Shown here: one piece after another, positions 43,084-52,388 of the stretch
Layout of the letters: every line of letters starts with the position of its first letter
Numbering within the stretch: position 1 is the stretch's first letter
Source of the DNA: Hamadaea flava
GTDB lineage: Bacteria > Actinomycetota > Actinomycetes > Mycobacteriales > Micromonosporaceae
Assembly (NCBI RefSeq): GCF_024172085.1
Contig: NZ_JAMZDZ010000001.1
Span: 1,302,001-1,366,000, forward strand
DNA: 64,000 nucleotides
Reading direction: 5' to 3'
Position numbers and translations under genes: made by a program
The notes under the pieces: generated by a model
What the model was told of the DNA's origin: nothing
Databases searched by the model: none
What the model saw: the letters and a program-made list of their open reading frames with translations, nothing else

Positions 43084-43979
43084 CAGGACCTCCGCAGACG
43101 GCTGGTGAGGAAGTAGTTCGCGATGGCGGCCAGCACGATCACGCCGAACATGGCCCAGGCCGCCGCCGCGGCGTACCCGAAGTCGAACCGGGTGAAGCCG
43201 GCCTCGTAGAGATAGAGGCCGAGGGTCTGGAACTGCCGATCGGAGCCGCCGGTGGTCGAGGAGCCGCCGAACAGCAGGGGTTCGGCGAGCACCTGCATGC
43301 CGCCGATGGTCGAAACGATGACGGTGAAGATGACGGTGGGCCGGATCGCGGGCAGGGTGATCCGCGTGAGCTGCTGGAAGCCGCTCGCGCCGTCCAGTTC
43401 GGCGGCCTGATAGAGGTCGCGCGGCACGGCCTGCATCGCGGCCAGGTAGATGAGGGCGTTGTAGCCGGTCCACCGCCAGATGATCATCACCGAGATGGCC
43501 ACCTGGGACGACGCCGTCCCGGCCTGCCAGTCGATGTGCCCCGCGCCGAACAGGCCGAGCACCCAGTTCACCAGGCCGTACTCCTTGCCGAAGACCTGGC
43601 TGAAGATGAGCGCGACGGCGGCGACCGAGGTGATGTTGGGGAGCAACGCGGTCAGCCGCCAGAACGTCGGTGCTCGCAGCCGTTGGTTGAGGGTGTTGGC
43701 GAGGAACAGCGCGGCGACCAGTTGCGGGACGGTCGACAGCACCCAGATCTGGGCGGTGTTGCGCAGCGCGTTCCAGAAGCTGGAGTCGGTGAACAGCGTC
43801 GTGTAGTTCGCCAGGCCGATCCACGGGTGGTCGTCTTCGAGCAGGTTCCACTCGTGCAGCGACACCCATCCCGTGTACGCCAACGGGAACAGCCCGAAGC
43901 TCGCGAAGATCAGGAAGAACGGCACGACGTACAGGTAGGGCGAGCCCTTGACGTCCAGCCGATACAGGAAAGACCGCAT
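43083..43979 (-). CDS. Sugar ABC transporter permease, MalF/CebF type
   Basis: The 298-residue protein has six helices (SPYLYVVPFFLIFASFGLFP start) and the EAA-type loop LYQAAELDGASGFQQLTRIT. ATG 43979 follows AAGGAG. The upstream TTGACA box and LacI palindrome at 44001 place it in the beta-glucan regulon. A solute-binding protein gene, normally first in such operons, is absent: the lacI gene occupies that place. Confidence 0.9.
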   Translation of the reverse strand: MRSFLYRLDVKGSPYLYVVPFFLIFASFGLFPLAYTGWVSLHEWNLLEDDHPWIGLANYTTLFTDSSFWNALRNTAQIWVLSTVPQLVAALFLANTLNQRLRAPTFWRLTALLPNITSVAAVALIFSQVFGKEYGLVNWVLGLFGAGHIDWQAGTASSQVAISVMIIWRWTGYNALIYLAAMQAVPRDLYQAAELDGASGFQQLTRITLPAIRPTVIFTVIVSTIGGMQVLAEPLLFGGSSTTGGSDRQFQTLGLYLYEAGFTRFDFGYAAAAAWAMFGVIVLAAIANYFLTSRLRRS

Positions 43980-44000
43980 GCGGCTCCTTCGGAGTGAATC

Positions 44001-44014
44001 GGAGAGCGCTCTCC
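44001..44014. promoter_or_regulatory. LacI-type operator of the ABC permease operon
   Basis: GGAGAGCGCTCTCC, perfect palindrome, 22 bp upstream of the permease start and 28 bp downstream of the TTGACA at 44048-44043 (minus strand). Confidence 0.8.
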
Positions 44015-44055
44015 GAGCGAGCATGCGACGGCTCGCTCCCCCTGTCAAGAGGGCG

Positions 44056-45108
44056 TCAGGCGGACTGCCGCACCACGAGAGTGGGTTCGAACACGACGGA
44101 CGTCGTCCGCGCGGCGGGATGCTCCAGGTGGAACATGAGCATCCGGGCCATCTCCGCGGTCATGTCCTCCACCGGCTGGCGTACGGTCGTCAGCGGCGGG
44201 CGGCAGGACGAGGCGGCGCTGCTGTCGTCGAAGCCGACGACGGCCACGTCCTCGGGGACGCGCCGGCCCGCCTCGCGCAGCACATGGACGGCTCCCTGCG
44301 CCATCACGTCGCTGGCCGCGTACACCCCGTCGAGTTTCGGGTGCTTCTTGAGCAGGCGCTGCATGGCCTGTTCAGCGCCCTCCTGGGTGAACCCGCCCTC
44401 CTCGGCGGGCACGTCGGCGATCCCGTGGTCGGCCAGCGCGGCCCGGAACGCGGTCAGCCGGTCGTGCCCGGCCGGCATGTCGAGCGAACCGGCGACCGAC
44501 ACGATGCGCTTGCAGCCCCGGGTCAGCAGGTGCTCGGCGGCGAGCTTGGCGGCCGCGTTCTGGTCGACGTCCACGTAGTCGATGGCGGTCGGCAGCGACG
44601 GCCGTCCGAACAGGACTGCCGGGGCCTTCGCCTCGGCCAGCTGGCGCGGCAGCGGGTCCTGCGGCTGCAACGAGATCACCAACGCGCCGTCGAGCTGGCC
44701 GCCCCGCAGATCGGAGATCAGCTTGCGCCGGGCGGCGGCAGAGCCCACCAAGGTCAACGGCACGTGTACGCCCAACGGCGCGAGCACGCTGAGCGCCCCG
44801 CCCAGCACCCGGCCGAAGAAGGGGTCGCCGAGGAACCGGCTGTAGAAGGGATCGTCGGCGGTCCGGTTCTCGGCCTCGGAGACCACCAGCGCGACGACGT
44901 CGGTCCGCCGGGTGACCAGCGATCGGGCCGCCCGGTTGGGGACGTAGCCGGTGGCGGCCACGGCGTCCCAGACGACCGAGTGCAGCGCCGGGTCGACGTT
45001 GCGGGTGTTGTTGACGACGCGCGAGACGGTGGCCCGGGACACGCCGGCCACCTTCGCGACGTCCTCCAGCGTCGGGGCGCGCCTCCCCGTGGGCTCTCCC
45101 AAGGCCAT
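44056..45108 (-). CDS. LacI-family repressor of the beta-glucan regulon
   Basis: The 350-residue protein has the LacI helix-turn-helix (TLEDVAKVAGVSRATVSRVV) and a sugar-binding periplasmic-like core (YVDVDQNAAAKLAAEHLL, then VAVVGFDDS). ATG 45108 is used. It is flanked by palindromes at 44001 and 45129 of the form bound by CebR-like repressors (GAGAGCGCTCTC), and three more lie at glycosidase genes in the window. It most likely represses all of them until a glucan-derived oligosaccharide binds. Overlap of the 45129 site with its own -35 region suggests autoregulation. Confidence 0.88.
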   Translation of the reverse strand: MALGEPTGRRAPTLEDVAKVAGVSRATVSRVVNNTRNVDPALHSVVWDAVAATGYVPNRAARSLVTRRTDVVALVVSEAENRTADDPFYSRFLGDPFFGRVLGGALSVLAPLGVHVPLTLVGSAAARRKLISDLRGGQLDGALVISLQPQDPLPRQLAEAKAPAVLFGRPSLPTAIDYVDVDQNAAAKLAAEHLLTRGCKRIVSVAGSLDMPAGHDRLTAFRAALADHGIADVPAEEGGFTQEGAEQAMQRLLKKHPKLDGVYAASDVMAQGAVHVLREAGRRVPEDVAVVGFDDSSAASSCRPPLTTVRQPVEDMTAEMARMLMFHLEHPAARTTSVVFEPTLVVRQSA

Positions 45109-45128
45109 GCGGTCTTTATAGCATGAGT

Positions 45129-45142
45129 GGAGAGCGCTCTCC
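45129..45142. promoter_or_regulatory. LacI-type operator of the lacI gene
   Basis: GGAGAGCGCTCTCC, perfect palindrome, 20 bp upstream of the lacI start. TATAAA at 45120-45115 (minus strand) would be the -10, so the palindrome covers the -35 region. Confidence 0.8.
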
Positions 45143-45207
45143 ATCGCACTCTCCGACGCGGTCGAGTACGCGGGGGCGCCCGGGCAGGAGCGCCCCCGCG
45201 ACGGGAG

Positions 45208-48200
45208 TCACGGCTTGTAGACGCCGAGCTCCCAGAGGGAATAGCCGTAGGCGGTGGCCCGGTCGGTCCCGTTCACCCGGACGTAGCGAGCCGAGGCGTT
45301 CAGCGCTATCTCATCGAACCCGCCGTCGCCACTCGTCGTCGAGTAGACGGTGGACCAGGTGCTGCCGTCGGTCGACACCTGCACCTGGTACGCCTTGGCG
45401 TACGCGGCTTCCCAGCCCAGCTCGACATGGTTGATCGCGGTGACCGAACCGAGGTCCACCTGGAACCACGCGGTGGCCACCCATTCGGAGGCCCACCGCG
45501 TACTCCAGTTCCCGTCGACGGCGTAGGACGGCAGCTGCGGCCCGTTCGCGCCCGTCGGCTGGTAGGAGGAAGCGGTCGCGGTCTTGCCGAGTGCCACGTT
45601 CGTCCCCGGGATCGTCGGCGGCACCACCTTGACCGAGCGCTGCTCGATCCCGACGTTGCCGTGGCCGTCGAAGGCGTACACGTAGATCTTCCAGACGCCC
45701 AGCGACTCCGGGGCGGTGACGGTGAACTGGCCGTTGCCGGTCTGGGTGAACCGGAGGTTGGTCAGCCCGGTGCCACCGCTGATGTGCTTGTCGCTCGCCA
45801 TCAGGTTGTACCGGATCGCGTCGCCTTGTGGATCGCTCGCCGCGACGTTCACGGTGAACGTGCCGCCCGCGGGCACGGCGGTCTGGTTCGCCACGGTCAT
45901 CGAGGTGATCTCCGGTGGCGTGTTCGCCGCCGTCGCCCCGGTGTACGCCTTCTGCAGCGCGTAGAACCCGAGCCGATGCCAGCCGCCGGGATAGGTGTTG
46001 AGCCACACTCCGCCGAAGTCGTTCTCCAGTCCGTAGTGGAACTCGGTCGCGCCGAGCGCCACCCCGGGATGGGCCTTCACGGCGGCCCAGCTGGCCGTGT
46101 ACCCGTCTCGTTTCTGCAGGTCGGACGGCTCGGTCGGGACGCCGTTGACGTCGTTGGGCACCTCCCACTCCCCGGCCGGTCCGCCCTCCGTGATGATGTA
46201 CGGCTTGGTGTGACCGCCATCGATCCACGCCTGCTTCACGCCGCCGATCGCGCCGTAGGAGTTCACCGCGAGCAGGTCCAGCGCCGGGGCGTACTGCTTG
46301 TAGTAGGGCCACGCGCCGGTCCAGGCGTCGGTCGAGGTCACGGGGTGATTCGGGTCCGCGGCATGGATCGCCACCGCGACCTCGTTCACGAACTGGGCGT
46401 ACGCGACGCGCCGTGCCTCGACCTCGGCGGCGGGCAGGCCGTGGTCCTGCATGGTCAGGATCACCTCGTTGCCGACGTCCCACAACAAGACGCCGGGGTT
46501 GTTCTTCAAGGCGTTGACGCGGTTGACGATCTCCGCCTTCGTGTTCGCCTTGTAGGTCGCGTCGTTGACGTAGTCCGCGCCCTGGTTGAGCCAGTGCCCG
46601 ACGACGACCTTCAGACCTTGCCGAGCCGCCGTGTTCAGCAGCGTCGGCGTGTTGGCGTCGTCCACTCCCCATGTACGCAAAGTGTTGACCCCGGCCGCCT
46701 TGAGATCTCGGACGTAGCCGTCGGCCGCGCCCTGCGGCGGCCCGTAGGTCAGCCCGCGTACCTCCCAGGGGGATCCGTTGACCTGCAACTGCCAGTTCCC
46801 TTGCGTGCCAACCACTTTGACGACGCTCGGCCCGGCCGGGATCGCCGGATCGGTCATCGCCGGGGCGGACGCGCCGGTCTGCTTCTGCACGGTCACCGAG
46901 TCGACGGTCATGACGCCGCCCGACGTCGTGTCCGGGGTCGGCACCGTACGCCCGGCCACCGCGCTCGGCCACGCGCCGCCGATCGGCAACTCCAGCCGGA
47001 GGTAGAAGCCGTGGTGGACGGCGGCGTCCCAGGCGGCCACGCCGACCTGGCTCTGTTTGACCACCCACGTCTGCACCCCGTCGAGGTAGAACCGGATCTC
47101 CTCGTCGGTCTTGGTGCGGTCGACGACCTGGGCGTACTCGTGCAGGCCGGTCTGGCAGCCGGCACAGGTCGCCAGACCGCTGCTGCGGCCGGTGTACTCG
47201 CCGCAGACCCCGTCCGGCGCGGTACCGCAGTGCAGGGTCTGGGCGAGCTGGCTCCGCCCGTTGACCCCGGCCATGATGTCGGTCTCCCCGACTCCCGGCC
47301 AGTTGGTGTAGTTCCCGCGGTACGCCGCCCCCGTCGCCCGGAACGCGGGCCAGTAGCCCAGCGCGTTGGCCACATTGGGCTGCTGGATGACGGCGGCGAA
47401 GCGGACGAGTTCACCAGGGTTGGCCGCGAAGTCGGTGCGCTGAGTCTCCAAGCGCCCGGAGGTCCAGTTGCCGGATCCGTCGCGGATCGCCTTGATGGCC
47501 AGCTTCCCGGTGCCGTCGAGCGAGACGTTCGCCGTCGAGGCGCTGGCCGTCTCGACTTCGCCGGTTCCCCAGTTCGCCGCGCCGCCGGGGTACTGCGTAC
47601 CGGTGCGGAGCAGCCAGTTGGCCGAACTCGGCGAGGTGTCGGCCGGCCCAGTGAAGTCCTCGCTCCACATGGTGGTCCACGTCCCGCTCGGCGACGTGCT
47701 CGGCGTCGGGCTCGGGCTTCCGGTGCCGCCGGAACCGGTGAAGACCTGAAGCTCCCAGATCGAGTAGCCGTAACCGGTCGCCCGGGCGGTGCCGTAGACC
47801 CGCAGGTAGCGGCCCGATCCGGCGACGTCGAGCGGCTGGGTGCCGCCGGTGCTCGTCGTCGTGGAGTAGAGCGTCTGCCAATTCGTGCTGCCGTCGGCCG
47901 ACACCTGCACCTGGTACGCCGACGCGTACGCCGCCTCCCACTGCACGACGACCCGGCAGATCGACTGCGTGCTGCCGAGGTCGACGCGCAGCCATTGTGG
48001 ATCGGCGAACAGGCTCGACCAGCGGGTGCCGGCGTTGCCGTCGACGGCGGCGGTCGCCGGGTTGGCCTCGTTCTCGGCCGAGGAGGCGGTCGCCGGCTGG
48101 TTCAACGCCCGGTTCGTGCCGGTGTCGCAGGCGGACCCGCCGAGCGTGCCGTAGACCTGGAACTCCCACAGCGATACGCCGTACCCGGTCGCCCGGGCGG

Positions 48201-48630
48201 TCGTGTAGACGCGGACGTACCGGCCGGAGCCGGAGACCGTGAGGGTCTGGGTGCCGCCGGTGCCCGTCGTCGTGGAGTAGATCGTCTGCCAGTTCGTGCT
48301 GCCGTCGGCCGACACCTGCACCTGGTACGCCGACGCGTACGCCGCCTCCCATTGGAGGACGACCCGGCTGATCGCCGCGGTCGCGCCGAGGTCGACCCGC
48401 AGCCATTGCGGATCGGCGAACAGACTCGACCAGCGGGTGCCGGCGTTGCCGTCGACGGCGGCCTCGGCGGGCGTACCGGCTCCCTCGGCGGACGAGGCGA
48501 GCACCGGTCTGCCTTGGGAGAGCAGGGAATCCGCCGCGCTGGCGCGCAACGGGATGATCGCGATCGCGGCGGCCAGCATGGTGGTCAGCGCTGCGGCGGC
48601 CACGGATATCAGGGGGATGCGGAGGTTCAC
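45208..48630 (-). CDS. Secreted multidomain glucan-active protein: F5/8C x2, GH16-like, TIM-barrel, Ig-like, F5/8C
   Basis: The 1140-residue protein has a signal peptide; two F5/8C domains (about 35-170, 175-305; GNAGTRWSSLFADPQW in each); a Ser/Pro linker; a GH16-like jelly roll (about 315-590) whose catalytic segment reads GETDIMAG, i.e. the final Glu of the ExDxxE motif is Ala; a GH2C/GH5/GH72-like barrel (about 620-900) with WDVGNEV and IITEGGPAGEWE as likely acid/base and nucleophile; an Ig-like domain; and a C-terminal F5/8C. The barrel probably cuts or transfers beta-glucan, and the GH16-like part may only bind. GTG 48630. Operator and TTGACA-17-TACGAA promoter lie upstream at 48733-48776. 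Confidence 0.82.
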   Translation of the reverse strand: MNLRIPLISVAAAALTTMLAAAIAIIPLRASAADSLLSQGRPVLASSAEGAGTPAEAAVDGNAGTRWSSLFADPQWLRVDLGATAAISRVVLQWEAAYASAYQVQVSADGSTNWQTIYSTTTGTGGTQTLTVSGSGRYVRVYTTARATGYGVSLWEFQVYGTLGGSACDTGTNRALNQPATASSAENEANPATAAVDGNAGTRWSSLFADPQWLRVDLGSTQSICRVVVQWEAAYASAYQVQVSADGSTNWQTLYSTTTSTGGTQPLDVAGSGRYLRVYGTARATGYGYSIWELQVFTGSGGTGSPSPTPSTSPSGTWTTMWSEDFTGPADTSPSSANWLLRTGTQYPGGAANWGTGEVETASASTANVSLDGTGKLAIKAIRDGSGNWTSGRLETQRTDFAANPGELVRFAAVIQQPNVANALGYWPAFRATGAAYRGNYTNWPGVGETDIMAGVNGRSQLAQTLHCGTAPDGVCGEYTGRSSGLATCAGCQTGLHEYAQVVDRTKTDEEIRFYLDGVQTWVVKQSQVGVAAWDAAVHHGFYLRLELPIGGAWPSAVAGRTVPTPDTTSGGVMTVDSVTVQKQTGASAPAMTDPAIPAGPSVVKVVGTQGNWQLQVNGSPWEVRGLTYGPPQGAADGYVRDLKAAGVNTLRTWGVDDANTPTLLNTAARQGLKVVVGHWLNQGADYVNDATYKANTKAEIVNRVNALKNNPGVLLWDVGNEVILTMQDHGLPAAEVEARRVAYAQFVNEVAVAIHAADPNHPVTSTDAWTGAWPYYKQYAPALDLLAVNSYGAIGGVKQAWIDGGHTKPYIITEGGPAGEWEVPNDVNGVPTEPSDLQKRDGYTASWAAVKAHPGVALGATEFHYGLENDFGGVWLNTYPGGWHRLGFYALQKAYTGATAANTPPEITSMTVANQTAVPAGGTFTVNVAASDPQGDAIRYNLMASDKHISGGTGLTNLRFTQTGNGQFTVTAPESLGVWKIYVYAFDGHGNVGIEQRSVKVVPPTIPGTNVALGKTATASSYQPTGANGPQLPSYAVDGNWSTRWASEWVATAWFQVDLGSVTAINHVELGWEAAYAKAYQVQVSTDGSTWSTVYSTTSGDGGFDEIALNASARYVRVNGTDRATAYGYSLWELGVYKP

Positions 48631-48655
48631 GGGCGATCACCTACCGGGATTCGGT

Positions 48656-48721
48656 GCGTTGATCATGGAGTTTCCGGTCACGACACGCCGCCGAGAGCAC
48701 GGTCAACTCCATGATCAACGC
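48656..48721. repeat. Palindromic element, family B copy 3
   Basis: GCGTTGATCATGGAGTT (48656-48672) and AACTCCATGATCAACGC (48705-48721) are perfect 17-bp arms. Core TTTCCGGTCACGACACGCCG. It lies in the 5' leader of the glucan-active gene at 48630. Confidence 0.95.
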
Positions 48722-48732
48722 GCTTGGATGTG

Positions 48733-48746
48733 GGAGAGCGCTCTCC
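48733..48746. promoter_or_regulatory. LacI-type operator of the GH16-like gene
   Basis: GGAGAGCGCTCTCC sits directly downstream of the minus-strand -10 TACGAA (48753-48748), i.e. over the likely transcription start. Confidence 0.8.
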
Positions 48747-48747
48747 G

Positions 48748-48776
48748 TTCGTACGCCGATGTTTCGGCCTTGTCAA
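48748..48776 (-). promoter_or_regulatory. Promoter of the GH16-like gene
   Basis: TTGACA (48776-48771), 17-bp spacer, TACGAA (48753-48748): a good housekeeping-type promoter, back to back with the GH1 promoter. Confidence 0.6.
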
Positions 48777-48787
48777 GGATCGATGTC

Positions 48788-48816
48788 TTGACAACACCCC
48801 GGATCAGGCGGAACGC
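48788..48816 (+). promoter_or_regulatory. Promoter of the GH1 gene
   Basis: TTGACA at 48788-48793, then a weak GAACGC at 48811-48816 after 17 bp. Start of translation follows at 48825, so the leader is very short or absent. Confidence 0.45.
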
Positions 48817-48824
48817 TGTGCCCC

Positions 48825-50249
48825 ATGAATGGAGAGCGCTCTCCGGCAGCTGCGGCCGGACCAGCGGAACACTTCCCGGCCGGCTTCTGGTGGGGTGCCG
48901 CCACCGCGGCGTACCAGATCGAAGGGGCCGTCGCCGACGACGGGCGTACTCCGTCCATCTGGGACACCTTCTGCGCCCGGCCCGGCATCGTCGCCGACGG
49001 GCACACCGGCGAACGCGCCGCCGAGCACTACCACCGGTACGCCGACGACGTCGCACTGATGGCCGAGATCGGGCTGAACGCGTACCGCTTCTCGGTGTCG
49101 TGGCCGCGCGTGGTGGCCGACGGGACCGGCCCGGTGACCGAGGCCGGGCTCGCCTTCTACGACCGCCTCGTCGACGCGCTCTGCGACCGCGGGATCATGC
49201 CCGTCGCGACCCTCTACCACTGGGACCTCCCCCAGGCGCTGGAAGACCGCGGCGGCTGGCTCGAGCGGGACACCGCGTCCCGGTTCGCCGAGTACGCCGA
49301 GGTCGTCGCGAATCGGCTCGGCGACCGCGTCGGCCTGTGGTGCACCCTCAACGAGCCCTGGTGCTCCGCGTTCCTCGGCTACGGCTCGGGCGCGCACGCC
49401 CCCGGGCGGGCCGACGGCGCGGCCGCCTTCGAAGCCGTGCACCACCTGCTGCTCGGCCACGGTCTGGCCACGCAGGCGATCCGGGCAGCGGCCCCAGGCT
49501 CCCGGGTCTCCGCCGCGCTCAATCAGGGCGCCGTCCGTCCGGTCTCCGGCGATCCGGCCGATCTCGACGCGGCTCGCCGCATCGACGGGCTGCTCAACCG
49601 CATCTTCGCTGACCCGATCCTGCGGTGTGCGTACCCGTTGGATGTGCTGGGGGACACCGCGGGCGTTACCGACTGGCGGTTCGTGCGAGACGACGACCTG
49701 AAGGTCATCGGTACGCCGATCGACCTGCTGGGCGTGAACTACTACCAGCCGGACCTGGTCGGAGCCGCCGCCGAACCGGCGACCGGGTCGTGGCCGTTCC
49801 CCAGCGCGGAGCGGGTGGCGTTCCACAAGCCGCCGGGCCCGGTGACCGCGATGGACTGGACCGTCGACCCCAGCGGGCTCACCGAGATGCTCGTCCGCGT
49901 AACCCGCGAGTACGACATCCCGATCGTGGTGACCGAGAACGGCGCCGCTTACGCGGACGACCTGGTCGACGGGCGAGTGCACGACATCGAGCGGACGTCC
50001 TATCTGCAGGCGCACGTCTCGGCGCTGACCGAGGCGATGGCGGCGGGCGTGGATCTGCGGGGTTACTTCGTCTGGTCGCTGCTGGACAACTTCGAGTGGG
50101 CCCTCGGCTACGGCAAACGATTCGGCATCGTCCACGTCGACTACGCCACCCAGCAGCGGGTGCTGAAGGACAGCGCCCGGTGGTACGCGAACCTGATCGC
50201 GCACCACCAAGCGGTCACTCGCCCAGCGGACGACGCATCAGCGCGTTGA
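48825..50249 (+). CDS. GH1 beta-glucosidase
   Basis: The 474-residue cytoplasmic enzyme has the full GH1 signature: [15 protein letters not shown] at the N-terminus, acid/base Glu in CTLNEPW (residue 177), nucleophile Glu in VVTENGAAY (residue 371), and [15 protein letters not shown] near the end. It would release glucose from short beta-glucosides imported by the permeases. The ATG is followed at once by a LacI palindrome (48831-48844) that encodes residues 3-7, so the repressor would sit on the start of the gene. The 3' end overlaps the convergent glycosyltransferase by 35 bp. Confidence 0.93.
   Translation: MNGERSPAAAAGPAEHFPAGFWWGAATAAYQIEGAVADDGRTPSIWDTFCARPGIVADGHTGERAAEHYHRYADDVALMAEIGLNAYRFSVSWPRVVADGTGPVTEAGLAFYDRLVDALCDRGIMPVATLYHWDLPQALEDRGGWLERDTASRFAEYAEVVANRLGDRVGLWCTLNEPWCSAFLGYGSGAHAPGRADGAAAFEAVHHLLLGHGLATQAIRAAAPGSRVSAALNQGAVRPVSGDPADLDAARRIDGLLNRIFADPILRCAYPLDVLGDTAGVTDWRFVRDDDLKVIGTPIDLLGVNYYQPDLVGAAAEPATGSWPFPSAERVAFHKPPGPVTAMDWTVDPSGLTEMLVRVTREYDIPIVVTENGAAYADDLVDGRVHDIERTSYLQAHVSALTEAMAAGVDLRGYFVWSLLDNFEWALGYGKRFGIVHVDYATQQRVLKDSARWYANLIAHHQAVTRPADDASAR
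48831..48844. promoter_or_regulatory. LacI-type operator inside the GH1 coding start
   Basis: GGAGAGCGCTCTCC begins 6 nt after the first base of the ATG and encodes part of GERSP; 37 bp downstream of the TTGACA. Confidence 0.8.
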
Positions 50250-51456
50250 TCAGCTGACGGTATCGCGCGGCCACGTCCGGCCAGCTCGCGATCGGAGCGG
50301 CCGCCGCGTTGTGAGCGCTCATCGCCTTCGCCAAGGCCGGCTCGGAGAGCACGCGGACCAGCGCGTCGGCGGTCGCGGCGGCGTCGCCGGGCGGGACCAG
50401 CAGCCCACCGCGCTCACCGTGGAGCACCTCTCGCGCGAACACATTAGACGCGCAGACCAGTGGACGCGCGACGGTCATCGCATCGGCGAACACCGACGAG
50501 AAGGTCGGATCACTGCCGCCCTGCGGGAGCAGGACGGCGTCGGCGCCATGCACGAGCGCGGCAAGGCTCGCCGAACCGAGCCGGCCGATGTGGAACTCGA
50601 CCCGGTCGCTGATGCCCAGGGCACCGGCCAGTTCGAGCAACGAGTGCCGATACCGATCACCGTCCACGGTGCCGAGACTGGGATCGAGCGGCCCCGCGAT
50701 CGTGTATCTCGGCGCGTGGCCCAGCTTCCCGGCGAGCGCCAGCGCGTGCAGTCCGGTTTCGATGCCGCGGCCCGGGCCGAGCAGCCCCCAGGTGAGAATG
50801 TTGGTGCGACGCCGGGGCCGGTCCGGCCGCATGTCCGGTACCGAGGCCGCGGTGAGCTGAGCGCCGTGCCGGATCGTGCTGAGCTTGCGGGGCTCGACGT
50901 GATACTGGTCGAGAAGGAGGCGCCGTCCGGTCTCCGACAGCGTCACCACCGCGTCGGCCGAACTCGTGAGCAGTTCCGTGATGAACCGTTGCCGGGCCGT
51001 CGGCTGCTGATGAAGATCCTGGATGATCACGATGACCGGGCGGGTGATCCATTCCAGGACGTCCAGGACCTGGTCGCCCTCAGTCCCGCCGTAGACACCG
51101 TCCTGGTAATGGATGATCGCGGCATCACCCTGATTCATCACCGCGGCGGCCGCCCGTGCACCGTCCACACCGTCGGCCAGACGATGAACGATCTCGGGCG
51201 ACGTGGCCCCCTCCGGGGCGGCGAGCGCCTGCACCACGTTCACCGTGAGGTCGGGGCGGTCGGCGAGCAGACCGGCCCGCAGCCCGCCCGCGAAGGTCGA
51301 CAGGCCACCGATGTCGGCGGCGTAGCCCGCGAGCAGGGTGACCGAGGTCGCGGTCGCCGGCGCGCTGGTCGATCGAGGGGCGAACATGCTGGCCAGCCGG
51401 CGGTCCGGCATGGCCGGTCCGGTGTACGGCGACGACGAGGTCCGGGCGCGGATCAT
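50215..51456 (-). CDS. GT4-type glycosyltransferase
   Basis: The 413-residue protein has a GT-B fold: N-terminal domain with [19 protein letters not shown], a middle [20 protein letters not shown] and the donor-site region [20 protein letters not shown] and [18 protein letters not shown]. The usual E-x7-E is not exact, so it is a divergent member. ATG 51456 may be preceded by GGAG; internal ATGs (residues 16, 24) are possible. No operon partner; acceptor unknown. Confidence 0.75.
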   Translation of the reverse strand: MIRARTSSSPYTGPAMPDRRLASMFAPRSTSAPATATSVTLLAGYAADIGGLSTFAGGLRAGLLADRPDLTVNVVQALAAPEGATSPEIVHRLADGVDGARAAAAVMNQGDAAIIHYQDGVYGGTEGDQVLDVLEWITRPVIVIIQDLHQQPTARQRFITELLTSSADAVVTLSETGRRLLLDQYHVEPRKLSTIRHGAQLTAASVPDMRPDRPRRRTNILTWGLLGPGRGIETGLHALALAGKLGHAPRYTIAGPLDPSLGTVDGDRYRHSLLELAGALGISDRVEFHIGRLGSASLAALVHGADAVLLPQGGSDPTFSSVFADAMTVARPLVCASNVFAREVLHGERGGLLVPPGDAAATADALVRVLSEPALAKAMSAHNAAAAPIASWPDVAARYRQLINALMRRPLGE

Positions 51457-51746
51457 GGAGAGGTCTCCGATCGATCAGCCGAAACGACGGGCGTCATGTC
51501 GCACCACGACACCCCCGCCGGATGTCGAAACCACCCGGGCGCGCCTCGCAGACGGCTTACCCTCGCCCTGCCGGCACCGGAGAAGTGCTGGGATCGCCGA
51601 ATGCGACACCGCTTCCGCCGGGCTGCCTCAACCCTACACGAGCACTCGGAATTACCTTGATCGTGCGTGTCCTCCTGATTCGCCGGAAGGATGGGGCCCC
51701 GGCGGCCGAACTCGCCGGCCGCCGGACGACCGAGGGGGCGGTTGCC

Positions 51747-52388
51747 TCAGCAGGAGGTCAGCATCGAGGTCAACGCGGACTTCTCGGAACTGTCGACGGT
51801 CAGGCTGTAGTACCACTTCGCCTGGATCCAAGACTTGGCGTAGGTGCACCAGAACGAGGTGAGCGACGGCTTCCAGTGCGCGGGGTCCTGATCGCCCTTG
51901 GCCTGGTTCACGTTGTCGGTGACCGCCCACAGCTCGGGACCGCCGAGGTCGTTGGCGTACGCCTGACGCTGCGCGGTCGTCCACGCCCACGCGCCGGAAC
52001 GCCAGGCCTCGGCCAGCGGCACCATGTGGTCGATGTCGATGTCGGCCGGGTCCGTCCAGGTGGCCCCGTCATACGGGCTGTACCAGGAACCGGAGGTCGG
52101 GTAGCAGCTGCTATTGACGACCACGTTGGTACCGTCCCGCTTCAGGACCTGCTCCCGGGTGTTGCAGGCACCCGTGATGGTGATCCAATGCGGGAACAGG
52201 TCCCGGTCGTACGTGGACTGATGCGACTCGGCGGCTACGGTGAGGGCCGCGAGGCGGCTGACCGCGTTGGCGTACGTCGGGATGTTGGGCGGGGTGGCCA
52301 GCGCCGGCGTGGAAAGGGCGACGACCGTCCCAGCCGCGACGGTGAGAGCGGCTGCCGTGGCGAGCACGGCCCAGAGTGATCTGCGCAC
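51747..52388 (-). CDS. Secreted HNH/GmrSD-type nuclease
   Basis: The 213-residue protein starts at GTG 52388 behind AGGAGA and has a signal peptide (SLWAVLATAAALTVAAGTVV). The mature part carries the HNH-like core DIDIDHMVPLAEAWRSGAW and the downstream NQAKGDQDPAHWKP, with a conserved Trp/Cys-rich end (FWCTYAKSWIQAKWYYSL). This is the common secreted actinobacterial HNH endonuclease (DUF1524-like). Probably degrades extracellular DNA for nutrients or defence. Confidence 0.85.
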   Translation of the reverse strand: MRRSLWAVLATAAALTVAAGTVVALSTPALATPPNIPTYANAVSRLAALTVAAESHQSTYDRDLFPHWITITGACNTREQVLKRDGTNVVVNSSCYPTSGSWYSPYDGATWTDPADIDIDHMVPLAEAWRSGAWAWTTAQRQAYANDLGGPELWAVTDNVNQAKGDQDPAHWKPSLTSFWCTYAKSWIQAKWYYSLTVDSSEKSALTSMLTSC

